This document shows, piece by piece, positions 54,305 to 64,000 of a stretch of 64,000 bases of DNA. The notes under the pieces were generated by a model. It was not told the origin of the DNA and made no database searches. It worked only from the letters and a program-made list of their open reading frames with translations. Source of the stretch: Eublepharis macularius (Eukaryota; Chordata; Lepidosauria; Squamata; Eublepharidae); contig NC_072796.1 in the NCBI RefSeq assembly GCF_028583425.1, positions 144,469,464-144,533,463 of the forward strand, read 5' to 3'. Numbering within the stretch: the first letter of the stretch is position 1; each line of letters opens with the position of its first letter. The position numbers were made by a program, and so were the translations under genes.

Positions 54305-56280
54305 AGCAGCTGTAGTTTTTTCAGAATTGCTGTGGGGCCGTACTCCACATCCCACGCACAGCGGCCTCAGGAGCTCTTGTTCCTCCCCCCACATCTTTTC
54401 AGGTGCCCGAACGGCCCCCCACGGCTGTTTCTGCCCCTGAAAGGGCACAGGCAGGACAAGGGCTCCTGAGGCTGCTGTGCGACGCACACCGTTTGGATGA
54501 GCGCCTCGTGGCAGTTTTTAAAGAACTAACTCTTAAAACTGTGGCTGTGGGATGGACCCCGTGGCCTTTGCCACTTGTAGTTTGGCTCTAAAGCCATCTC
54601 TGTCACATAACCAGCCAGGCCTGAACACAGACTGGAAAGGGTTAGTCTCAGGTATGCTTGGAGTTGCTCCCCCCTCCCAGATGTGATTTTGACCTATTAT
54701 TTGCCATGACCACCTTAGTGGAGGGAGGCTTTTTCAGTAGCAGGCAAAATGCTGCCTCTTCCAGGTATCTTGGAGGAGAACCGTGTATCTGTGGAGTAGT
54801 GAGGCTCCCGGCCAAGGGACTGAACAAGCTAGGAAGGGCAAGGATCAGGTTGCCACTGATGGTTTCACACTCCCAAGGGCCCTGCCTCCTTCAGACTGAG
54901 AGAGTAATTTCGAAGGAGCCACACCATCTGAACAGGCAGGTTCCCCTGACACCTCTGGTGGCAGATCCTCTGCCTTTCTTCAAAGTCACATCAGATGTGC
55001 AGGATTTTATCAGCTAAGTATCCAGTAATATCATCACTGTGGCAAATGAAATGTTAATCCTCCCAGGCTCAGAATCTGGGCTCAGAAAGCCCACCCAATC
55101 TAAGAAAGCTCTGCTGGGTGAGGAGGTGTCTGCCACCACCCGTAGCCTCGCGGGCCTTCAGCTGGGATCGGCGCTATGTGCTGTTAGACTTGGATTGCCT
55201 CTGCCGCCAGCAGTGCTCCCTGATCAGCAGCCTCCGGGAATAGCCCGGATCCCAGTCGTAGGAGATGCTAGAGGCAGGCGCTGGGGAAACATTCCGGCCC
55301 ATTCAAGCAAGGCTTGTCTTTCAGGGAATCGCCATGACTGGAGTCTCATTGGTGACTGTCAAAATCTTTCAAACCAGTGAGAACCATAAACCTTCAAAGG
55401 CAGATCACGTTAATGCCACCTAGTGGAAGGCGGGGGGTGGGGGGTCCAGTATCCAACTGAGCAGGCCTTGGGCGTTGTCTTCCCTGTGCCAGGCGGGCCT
55501 CGGGCACTGCCCTTCTTGCCACTGGGCTCGCTTGGCTCAGGTGGGGGAGCAGCCATCAGCCCACCAGAAGAAGTCCAGTGGCCCAAAGGGCCAGTCCTCC
55601 TCTGAACAGCTGCCCCCTCCCCCCAGTCTTCCTCACATGGTTAAAGTATTTAAAGACTTATTTCCTCAAACGGGAGGGATACAGAAAAGCAAGGAGGGTT
55701 TATCTGCACAAAGCGAACCCAGCCATGGGTTCACATGTACACCAGCTGCTGCTGTGGAAGAAGAGGGAAGTGCCTTAAAAAAAAAAAGATTGGAGTGTGG
55801 CGGGGGGGGGGGAGTTGCACACTGTAATAGATTTATGGTGAGGCCTTTCTGTGCTGCAGAGAAGGCGCACGCAGCCTTCCGTCTGAGTTTTGCAAAATAA
55901 GAGGGCTGTGCCCTGGTAGGGGCATTGCTGCGCAGGAAGGGGTGGCTTTGCTGGCTTTCACCACTCTCTCGTCTAAAGGCCTGGGAGAGCGTGCTTGCTT
56001 AAGTGCTACGGTGATGGCAGTGCCCAGGTCCAGAGGATAAAGAAACATCAACGCTGATAAATGGGACACATACAGCTCAGGCTGTGTTGCGTGTTGTGAA
56101 GCCTGGCCAGGCTCTTGCTGCAGAGTCCGCCACAATTAATGTGTGTGTCCTGGTTATGGGGGGTGGGGGGTTGCAATTTTCTTAGCAGCAAACTCTGCCA
56201 TTTCTTGCAGGGAAAATTGCATCTTCCTCACCACAGAATTGTATCCTCTAGAAAAGATGTCCAAGCTCTTGTAAAAACTA
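54305..56280. other. Unassigned sequence in putative FAM83H intron
   Basis: No gene or repeat recognised. Short A and G homopolymers at 55778 and 55803. Confidence 0.4.
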
Positions 56281-56283
56281 ACT

Positions 56284-56420
56284 AGAGCTGCTGTAGCTCA
56301 GTGGTTAAGTGGTTCGGCTGCAGATCAGCACTCTGCTGGTTTGAATCCCCCCCCCCCGCCGCCCCACTGCCATGAGATCAGCAGGTGGCCTTGGACAAGG
56401 GAGAAAATAATTTTTAAAAA
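56284..56420 (+). mobile_element. Partial tRNA-derived SINE
   Basis: 'gctgctgtagctcagtggtt' (A box) and 'ggtttgaatccc' (B box), then 'catgagatcagcaggtggcc'. It breaks off at about 56400. A C-rich run at 56347 interrupts it. Confidence 0.75.
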
Positions 56421-56439
56421 ACTTTATTTTGTGTTGTTC

Positions 56440-57385
56440 GTGTTTTATTCTTTGTTGTGCAGTTGGTTCCCATCATAGGGAACAATGGGGCTGGCTGGCC
56501 AGCCATCTCTGTAGGTGGTGGGGGAATTTGAGGGAGGGTGTCTGTGGTTCAGGTGCTCTTTCACAGGGACCAGCTGGCACTCAGAAGTGTGCCCACCATT
56601 GTGGCACCCCTGGGCTGTGCAGAATTGCCCAGGGAAAGAGAGTTTAGAAGTTCCCAGCATAGGGAACAAAGGGAGAGGGCTGGCCTTTGCCAGCCTGTTC
56701 CTGGGGTTATGGGTGTGGGGCAGGTGGGGGTGGATTTGGGTCTGTGAGGGGCTAATGTGGGGATTTGGGTCTGTGTGTGGCAGCTGGGGGGGAATTGGGT
56801 TTGTGTGGGGCTGTAAGGGGTGGACTTTAGGGGCTGAGAGGACCTACTTGGGGAGGCCATGAAATGCCCCCCCCAAGTGGGAGCAGGCTGAGCCTTGGTG
56901 GGGGGTGGGAGGAGGGGTGGGAGAAGGGCCCCTGAGGGTTGGGGGGCATTTTGCATGCAAAATGCCACCCCTGGCAAAGGAAGCCTGCTCCTTCATTTTT
57001 TCCCCATAGGAAATAATGAAGAAGATGAGCAGCAGCATGCTAACAATATGCTGCTCCTTCGCTTTCTTATGGGAGGATAGGGGGACCTGCTTTGGGGGGC
57101 CATAACATGGCCCCCCAAAGTCCAATCGGTCTGAAACTTGGAGGGTTTTTAGAGAGGGGTTAGAGGAAGGTCCCCACCAATTTTGGGCTGATTCGGTGGG
57201 AAAATGCCTCCCCCAGACGTCCGGGAAGATGGAGGCATTTTCCCATTGAAAAAGCCGAAAGCCGAAAGAAAGCCGAAAGCCGAAACGGCTGGCCGTTTCG
57301 GCTTTCGGCTTATTCGAAAGAGATTCTTCTTTCAGCTTTCGGCTTTCGGCTTTAGCCGAAAGTTTTTGGCTTGCACACCCCTAGT
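56440..57385 (+). mobile_element. hAT-like non-autonomous element
   Basis: Ends 'ttgcacacccctag' (57371-57384), which resembles the hAT terminal CAGGGGTGTGCAA in reverse complement. The interior contains the recurrent 'cccataggaaataatgaaga' and 'ggggggccataacatggccc' segments. The left end is not defined. It includes the heptamer array at 57243-57363. Confidence 0.5.
57243..57363. repeat. GCCGAAA heptamer repeats in inverted arrangement
   Basis: The left half repeats GAAAGCC (57252-57287), the centre is 'cggctggccgtttcgg', and the right half repeats TTTCGGC (57294-57352). The whole tract can fold into a long hairpin. Confidence 0.85.
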
Positions 57386-60247
57386 GGAGATGCAAAATTT
57401 GGGGCACGTGAAGTTCCTGCTGTGGGTGAAATAAAGTCCAGGTGCTGAGCGCCGGCCTCTCAGATTTCTGTCCACATTCTGGCGATTGGGTCCTTCCTAG
57501 CAGCCCAGGCCTGGAAGCCAGCCAGCCCCAGGTCTGCTCCTGATTGTAGGCCAGCCAGGATTCCTCAAGCCTCTCCTCCCCCTCCCTGGACACCTCACCA
57601 GCTGGGCGTGCCTCGACAGCTGGAAGAGGCACACCTGCTTCCTCTCTGCCTCGGATACATTCCTTTGTGCAATTTCCCTGTGGCCTTTGGCATCTGCCCA
57701 AAGTCACACCCACAGCCCAACTGCTTCTGTGTGGGAGGCTGTTACGCGAAGAAGATGCAGCGAGAGGGAGCCCTCCAGGGGGGAGCAAAAGGCTCCCCCC
57801 TCTGCCCAGGACTTTCCCTGTTCCCCCAAATGAAGCCAGGAACACTTTGACGGAACCGAGAGTCCAGAGACACCCCCCACCTCAACAGATCTGCCCCTGC
57901 TTTGTAACCTATGGGCCGCTTGACAAGTGAGGGGCAGGCCCCCAGAGGGCAGGGGGGATCATATGCCTTAGCATGGCTGCTGCACCTCCCAAGGGTTCCA
58001 AGCTCCCTCTCAGTAATCCTTACAACACCTCTTTAAAGTAGGCCAGTTTCACTGTGCCCGTGATGCGGATGGGCCTGAAACTGAGAACGAGCTGTCAGTG
58101 GCTCTTCAAAAATGCCAAGGCTGCGTGCCACAGAATTAAAACATCCTGATAATTCTACCTTTAATTAGTACAAAAATGAAACCGATGAGCCTTAAAAACA
58201 ATGTATATTTCTATAGTAGCTAAAACCAGATGCAATCCAGTAGAACAGCTGTGAATAGAAGTAAAGAGCCGGGAAGCATAAAAAGGGTTTCACTCCTTGG
58301 CAGAACGCCTGCAAAGACAGGCCAGTCCAGGCTTAGGGGGCAGGAGGGCCCACCGGGCATCGACGGTGACATCCTGCCATATGTGCCCAGGCCAGCCTGG
58401 GGATCCTCAGTAGGCGCTTGCCGGCTGGCCGTAATTTCAGTGGGGGTAGGGGTGCCGTGCTGGGGGAAGATGTTCTCTGGAGGCCATGGATGGTTGTATA
58501 GGCCAGAGCGAGCACCTAGATTTTGTCCCAGAACCATACAGGCAGAAACTGTGATTATTTTAGCCCTGGTATAATGTGATCTTATCTGCCATTACCACGC
58601 TGGCTGTGGCATTCTGCAGCATCTGCCGTTTCTGAATCTTATTTCTGAACCGCTCCACGTGTGGCAGTGGAGTGTAATCTGGAGGTCTAATCTAGAGCTG
58701 CTGGCCTGAGGCCACCCACTGCGTTCCTGGGGGAGGAGAGATTGGACCCAGAGGGGGCTTCCTGGTTCACCCGTCAGTGGAGCCATAACACTCTGTCTCC
58801 AGCTGGGTGTGGCTCGGCTCTTAGCCTGAACATGACACCAGCGCTTGTACGAGATTGGCAAGTCACGTGTTCCGTTGTACACCCATGAATATGCGCACGC
58901 AGCATTCCTGGCAGAAGACACCTTCAGCGGGGCATGTGCACGGGCAGCTGTGGGCGGGTCAGGCGCTGCGCACCAGAGGAAAGGAGTAACTTCATGCACT
59001 GAGAAGCCCAGCATGTGTCCAGTGAGTTTCTGCAGATGAAATGAGGGAGGTTGTTGGGAGAAGGCAGAGCACCATCTGAGGGGGACCAAGCCGGCACTGG
59101 TCCAGGGACCCTCTGTTGTTCTGGCAACTCGAGCTGCTCAGGAAGCAAATGGCTTTGTGCCTGAGGCAGCTTTTTTATTATTATTATTATAGAAGAGATG
59201 GAGGATTTCGGTAGATTTATACCAGTTGCTTTCCATACCTCCCTATAAATTCTGTAGGAGTGTCTATCACAAATAGCTGCATCTGTTGAATAAAATCTTG
59301 GATCTGGTTGCTGTTGATGGTACGAAGCTGAGCGGACTGTCCTGCCAACTCCTCTGTCCTCAACGGTGGCAGCAAATAAGCTTTTTTGGCCACGGAAGAG
59401 AGTGCAGTCACTGGGTGGGATTACGTTGGGGCCAGACTGGGGCGTGCGGTGGCTGACCCCATCGCACCAGGAGCAGCATGAGCAGCCGGTCAGCTCGGTT
59501 CCTTAGGGTCTTGATGGCTAGCCTCTTGGTCCATCCAGGAGACGTGTACTGCCCTCGCCAGTGTCATGCCCCTGATACCACATCTGCCCCCCAGGAGTGC
59601 TCTGTGTGAGGACTGACCCCGTGGCAAGGGACAAGCAATCCGGAGCTGTTGGGACCCCGTTGCGTTTCTCCTGCCTGCACAGAGTGGACTCTGAGCTGCT
59701 CCGCTCCAATCCTTCTTTGACCTTTGCACACTGTGTGTCATTCACATAAGTGCCACAGGAGAGCTGCTGAACTGGTCATCAGTGGGGGGGGGGGCGGGTT
59801 TCCAGGAAAGGTCTGTGGAGAGAACGCTGCCCCCCCCCCCGCTCTTGAAAACCATTTGTGGAGGGCCAGTGAGGACAGGCTGGTACCCAAAAGGAGGTGC
59901 CTGTTAGGATCCTTCCAGGAGCCCTGGGAGATGCCCTCCAGGCACCCCTTGCTTGTGGGGGTGGACAGGGGTCATAGCGGAGGGGGGGAGGGGCTACAAG
60001 TGAAACTCCAGGCACAGTACGAGGAAGCGAGGAATACACTGTTACGGCCACAGAGCAGCAAACAAGTGGTGTGAGAATTCGGCCCCTAAACCTCCCCTGT
60101 CTGGAATGCGTGTGTAGGAATCCCTGCAGGGTGAGAGAGTCGCTCAGTTTCCCAAGCATTGATGCATTGGGGGGGGGGCGGGGGGGCCTCCTATTATGTG
60201 TGGCTCTTTGCATTCTTACGTCACTTGGTTTCCTCTTGTTTCCTCAG
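57386..60247. other. Putative FAM83H intron, nothing named
   Basis: No further exon recognised. A piece of the unassigned repeat of 42140 is at about 58560-58690. (TTA)n occurs at 59173-59189 and G or C runs at 59784, 59831 and 60170. The stretch just before 60247 is a good branch and pyrimidine-tract region. Confidence 0.45.
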
Positions 60248-60717
60248 CATCCTCTGCCAATATGGCTCGCCGGTCACAGAGTTCCTCACAGGGGGATAAT
60301 CCCCTGGACCCCAACTACCTTCCACCCCACTACAAGGAATACTACCGCCTGGCCCTGGACAAGCTGGCTGAGGAAGGTGAGGAGAGCTACCATCGCTTCC
60401 TGGCCAAGGAGGAAGTCCCGGATTTCCTCTGTGCCTCAGAAGTGGAACATATCGTCCAGCACCTGCAGAAGCCTCAGTATGCCAGTCAGGAGGGTGGCGG
60501 CAGCACGGACTCTGGCCCTGGGGACACAGACGCCGACGGCTCTTCTGGCACTTACTGGCCCATGAACTCTGACCTCGCTGTCCCAGAGCTGGATCTTGGC
60601 TGGCCGATGGTCTTTGGCTTCCGGGGGACTGAGGTGACGACTCTGGTACAGCCTCCACCCCCAGATAACCCCAGCATCAAGGAGGAGGCCCGGAGGATGA
60701 TCCGTGCCGCGCAGCAG
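60248..60717 (+). CDS. FAM83H: FAM83H first coding exon (5' part of DUF1669)
   Basis: The acceptor is TTTCCTCTTGTTTCCTCAG ending at 60247. The ATG is at 60262 and the donor is GCAGCAG then GTGAGC at 60718. It encodes residues 1-152, phase 0 at the donor. The protein starts MARRSQSSSQGDNPLDPNYL, continues PPHYKEYYRLALDKL, and has the conserved SDLAVPELDLGWPMVFGF, EVTTLVQPPPPDNPSIKEEA and RRMIRAAQQ at the exon end. This is the N-terminal part of the DUF1669 pseudo-phospholipase D domain shared by FAM83 proteins, which binds casein kinase 1. FAM83H acts on keratin organisation and is mutated in human amelogenesis imperfecta. No defects are visible. The rest lies beyond the window. Confidence 0.97.
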
Positions 60718-61110
60718 GTGAGCCACTAGGCGTGGACGTGGGATGTCGGTAGGCAGAGTCCAGCCATTGCAGACATTGGCGACGCTGAACAGGTTTCCCC
60801 CTCTGCGACTTCGTGATGGTCCTACTTGTAGGTCTAGGAGGTGGCCAGGGAAGAACCTGCGCTTCTGTCCAGCTTTTGAGAGGGAGTAGGATTGCCCGAG
60901 TCTAAAGTCCCCTTCTTGAGCAGAGGGCAGGTCTTTGATTTCCAGCACCATCAGTCGAAACAAAGATCCTGTCTCCTCCCCCACCCATCTGCTGAGGTAT
61001 GTTGCCCCATGTGCTAAACAGCCTGCTTCTGTATGGAGTTTCTGGAAAGGCTTGGAATTTGTCTCTCTCTGCTTCGGGGTCCACCTAATGGATGGAGAAT
61101 GCTAGAGGAG

Positions 61111-61249
61111 TATTGTCGAAGGTGGTTGTGGATTTTCCGGGCTGTATGGCCGTGGTCTTGGCGTTTTAGTTCCTGACGTTTCGCCAGCAGCTGTGGCTGG
61201 CATCTTCAGAGGTGTAGCACCAAAAGACAGAGATCCCTCAGTGTCACAG
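61111..61249 (-). mobile_element. Penelope-like terminal repeat insertion (family 2)
   Basis: A 139-bp insertion in FAM83H intron sequence, flanked by a perfect 11-bp duplication TGCTAGAGGAG (61100-61110 and 61250-61260). It consists of one terminal repeat with an intact hammerhead. Confidence 0.88.
61172..61212 (-). ncRNA. Hammerhead ribozyme, intact core (family 2)
   Basis: A 41-nt motif. Stem I is CCT...AGG, core box CTGAAGA, stem II GCCAGC-CACAGCT-GCTGGC (6 bp), core box GAAA. The palindromic ACGT follows GAA, so A15.1-U16.1 and C-G form a two-pair stem III, best between two molecules. The cleavage site is GTC. All invariant bases are present. Confidence 0.88.
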
Positions 61250-61964
61250 TGCTAGAGGAGGCTTCTCTTTGGGGTTCTTTCCCAGGCGACATCATCCCCT
61301 CTTACCATTCGAGGGACTTGTCCAATCACATGGCTTTCCATCACACGAGCCATAGCAGAGGTGGCTGTTGGGGGGGCGGGGGGCGGGGGGAGTCACTGCA
61401 GCAGAGGTGGCTTTTGGGACTGAGGGAAAGGTCTGTTTTCCCCAGCTGTGACCGCTAAACACCACACAGGTGGCTGGGGAGGAGGGGTTTCTAGTCCTTT
61501 GACTTCCACAGACTCCTGGTACAAACTATAGCTGGCATTGACTGTGTGCTCCTTATGTTGGGAAGTAAGAATCGATTAGGTATTCTACTTGTTTACCATC
61601 CACCTAGTTCATCAGTGAGCAGCACCCTTCCTGAGTTGGTGGAGGGGCTCGCGGATGTGGTGCTGGAGACACCTAGAGTGACTGCTCTGACTTCAACATC
61701 CAGGCTGAATGCGCCGCATCAGGGCCTGCCCGGGAATGTATAGTTTCACTGACCTCTGGGCCTCTCTCAAATAGTGACTGGCCCCACACATGAAGGAGGC
61801 CACACCTTGGACGTAATCTTTTGCACTGAGCCTTTGAGGGAAGAAGATCTTCTTTTGGGACTGGAGATTCAGTCTGAACATTATCTATTGAAAGCAAAGG
61901 TGTATGTGTCCCCAACACCTTGCAAAAAGGTCTATTAAAACGGTCCACCAATGGAACCTCATTA

Positions 61965-62224
61965 GGGTTCCCAGGTGCCCACCAGTGGTAGGCAAACTCC
62001 CGTGGGGAGTGCTCCTGCGTTTCGTGGGGGCTGATTTTGGCCCCAAACAGGCCAGTTCTGCCCCATGCAAAGCACGGGAGCGCTCCTGCAGCCACAGCTA
62101 TGATACCACTTCTGGAAATGACACATTTGCGCCATGGCCAGGAGCACATATGCAAAGAATTTGCCTCCAGAAAGTACTGGGGGCCCCACCCTCCTGCTGG
62201 GAGCCTGTAGAGACCTGGCAACCC
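61965..62224. mobile_element. 260-bp MITE with TA target duplication
   Basis: Termini GGGTTCCCAGGT (61965-61976) and ACCTGGCAACCC (62213-62224) are imperfect inverted copies, and TA flanks both ends. It lies inside the L2 endonuclease region. Interior is GC-rich and non-coding. Confidence 0.75.
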
Positions 62225-62395
62225 TAAGGCTCATGGATCCATCTGGATTCCAAAATGCTCCCCAAAACATGGTCTGTTGAGGCTGTGGTGGAAGCATGGA
62301 AAGTGAAGGTCCTGGGAGCTATTGACAAGATTGTTGCACATCTACCTCTTCCACCCTTGGGCCAGAAGCCTGCCCTGCATGGGGCGGGGTGACAG

Positions 62396-62648
62396 TGACA
62401 ACAATAACATTCAATGTACATACTGCCCTTCAGGACAACTTAACACTCACTCAGAGCGGTTTACAAAGTGTGTTGTTATTATCCCCACAACAATTAGCCT
62501 GTGAGGTGGGTGGGGCTGAGAGAGCTTTAAGAGAGCTGTGACTAACCCAAGGTCACCCAGCTGGCTTCAAATGGAGGAGTGGGGAATCAAACCTGGTTCT
62601 CCAGAATTAGAGTCCCACACTCTTAACCACTACACCAAACTGGCTCTA
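62396..62648 (-). mobile_element. tRNA-derived SINE (Sauria-type), minus orientation
   Basis: Same family as 3010-3263 and 47862-48120: 'gacaacaataacattcaatg' tail, 'atactgcccttcaggacaac', 'tggggctgagagagctttaa', and the head complement 'cttaaccactacaccaaact' near 62622-62641. Confidence 0.88.
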
Positions 62649-63430
62649 AACAGGGCTGGAAGACATTTAGAAAGTCACTAGCAGAAAACTAATACTGAGT
62701 CTGATAGCACATGCTATAGAGTCCATTGGAAGATCAATGAAGCAGTGGTGATAGTGGCAAAGAAAAGTTATTTCTTTGCAACCATTGCGTTGGCTAGTTC
62801 ATGACCATCCCAGTTGTTTAAGGTATCTCAACATTTTTTTACTCATAAATCTCAACCTTTATTGTCTCAGGAACAATCACTTAACCATGACACCTTTTCA
62901 AAGCCTGTTGCTGACAAAACAGCACAAATATGTTCTGATCCGAACGCCAGCTGTAATATATTGCCTAATTACTGCCCAGGCTCTAACCTGCTCTTTCTGC
63001 GTAAAGTGATTGGCAATGCTGGAGCAGAACAACTCCAGGCTTTCCCGAATAACTTCAGTGCTCGAGACCCTTTTCAGTCTCATTTCAAGTTGGGGTATAG
63101 GACGGAAGTAGCTCTGGTAGCTTTAGCTGATGGCCTCTGTCTGAGTGTGAACAAATCTCATGGCTCTTTGCTGCTCCTCCTGGATCCATCTGTAGCCTTT
63201 TAGGAGAACTCATTCCTAGACAGGGACTGGATGTCACCACTGTGCAGATGACACCCAGCTCCCTCTCCCGCGGTCCACATCCCCTGGCGATGCGGTAGAA
63301 GATGTTATGCTGCTGCCTGACAGCTGCGGTCAGGTGGATGAAAGCGAACAAGTTGAGTTTGATCCCAGACAAGATGGAAATGCTGCTGGCTGGGAAGGGG
63401 GATGTTGTGCTCCTCCAGTTGCGATGGACC

Positions 63431-63650
63431 AACGTGGCCAATGGGCTTAAACTGCAGGAGGGAAGGTGCCGGCCGGACATCAGGGGAAACTTCTTCACGT
63501 TAAAAATAATCCCGCAGTGGAACCGGCTGCCTGGGGACGTGGTGGGTTCCCCCCTCATTGGCAGTCTTCAAGGAGGGGCTGGGCGAATCCTTGTCGGGAA
63601 GAATGCTTTAGGATGTTCCTGCATTGGGCGGGGGGTTGGACTAGATTGTT
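63431..63650 (+). mobile_element. CR1 LINE 3' fragment
   Basis: 'atcaggggaaacttcttcac' followed by 'gcagtggaaccggctgcctg', 'ggacgtggtgggttcccccc' and the 3' tail 'gggttggactagattg'. It lies between L2 sequence and another reverse transcriptase. Confidence 0.75.
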
Positions 63651-63654
63651 CCCT

Positions 63655-64000
63655 CTAATAAAGGAGTTAAGCAGGACTGTATTTTAGCCCCCTTTTATTT
63701 AATCTCTTTCTTAATGATCCTGCCCCGAACTTAGCTGGAGTCGACTGCCACAGCCCTAAACTTGGCTCTATTCATGTACCCCTCTTATTATATGCGGACG
63801 ATACGGTATTAGTCTCGGGTTCCAGGGTGGGCTTGAAATGGTTGCTGAATCGATGCTTTGCATATTTTTCAACTAATAAATTACAATTGAATTATGGGAA
63901 ATCCAAAATTCTCCTTTTTTTTTCAAAAACTTGGAAATTATTTAATTGGATAATAGATAGTAAAGAAATAGAACAGGTTAAACATATCAAATAGTTAGGC
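63655..64000 (+). mobile_element. Non-LTR reverse transcriptase fragment, clade unclear
   Basis: GVKQDCILAPF followed by a frameshift, then VPLLLYADDTVLVSGSRVGL, KWLLNRCFAYFSTNKLQLNY and GKSKILLF. The catalytic YADD is present. It continues past the right edge. It is not L2, CR1 or BovB by motif; I do not assign a clade. Confidence 0.65.

Larger units (their letters stand above)
61555..63430 (+). mobile_element. L2 LINE, endonuclease to reverse transcriptase, interrupted
   Basis: Endonuclease part from 61555: NRLGILLVYHPPSSSVSSTL, PELVEGLADVVLETPRVTAL. Reverse transcriptase linker and RT from about 62900: LPNYCPGSNLLFLRKVIGNA, ARDPFQSHFKLGYRTEVALV and the 'gtgcagatgacacccagctc' box region (63244-63263). 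It is interrupted by a MITE (61965-62224) and a SINE (62396-62648). Confidence 0.8.

Noticed and set aside
60718..64000. Second coding exon of FAM83H
   Set aside because: The expected continuation (a VVAVVMDMFTD-like start after an AG acceptor) was not found; the region is intron filled with L2, MITE, SINE and CR1 sequence.

Overview
The window looks like nuclear DNA from a squamate reptile, possibly a gecko. That assignment is inference, from the mix of repeats: L2, CR1, an L3-like family, BovB/RTE and L1 LINEs, tRNA-derived SINEs of Sauria type, Penelope-like elements, a gypsy-type LTR element and several foldback or MITE families. Almost every long open frame is either retrotransposon coding sequence or a stop-poor frame in GC-rich DNA. 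Host coding sequence visible here is only about 1 kb, in five exons of two genes.

Host genes. On the minus strand lie the first four recognisable coding exons of IQANK1 (IQ motif and ankyrin repeat protein): 14534-14441, 11496-11363, 8497-8333 and 5592-5401. Their splice phases fit one another (1/2, 0, 0), and the rest of the gene lies off the left edge. On the plus strand lies the first coding exon of FAM83H (60248-60717, ATG at 60262), and the gene continues off the right edge. The two genes are divergent neighbours, the same relative orientation as in mammals. Two CpG islands lie between them. One (about 13740-14830) holds the IQANK1 start, a perfect RFX X-box and an NRF1 site. The other (about 24590-26860) is the best candidate for the FAM83H promoter and a non-coding first exon ending at a strong splice donor (25827/25828). 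If so, the first FAM83H intron is about 34 kb, much of it made of mobile elements.

Mobile DNA, left to right: L2 (100-2090), CR1 tail, SINE, BovB (3362-4180), SINEs, L2 and L3-like remnants inside IQANK1 introns, a solo LTR with a 5-bp target duplication (9459-10111), a Penelope-like foldback (10845-11007), a 709-bp palindromic element (15217-15925), CR1 (17840-18616), a Penelope-like pair (20186-20552), L2 3' ends (22900-24515), a MITE (26882-27026), a near full-length CR1 (32600-37590) split by an L1 3' fragment, a minus-strand gypsy-type element with 3' LTR (from 40257), BovB (43440-44317), a nested stack at 46650-50225 (L3-like LINE hit by CR1, which carries a SINE, and by a Penelope-like foldback), a second palindromic element (53576-54290), an hAT-like element with GCCGAAA repeats (to 57385), and a composite L2 at the right edge.

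The most notable system is a dispersed set of short Penelope-like insertions carrying hammerhead self-cleaving ribozyme cores. Two families are present. At least two copies have an intact catalytic core (44408-44447 and 61172-61212, both minus strand), one is nearly intact (50881-50922, plus) and others are decayed. Four of these insertions are bounded by 9-13 bp direct repeats, and both 0.7-kb palindromes by 14-bp direct repeats, which marks them as real insertions. A second notable point is a 5S rRNA-like segment about 200 bp upstream of the IQANK1 start codon that keeps two exact internal promoter blocks at exact 5S spacing.
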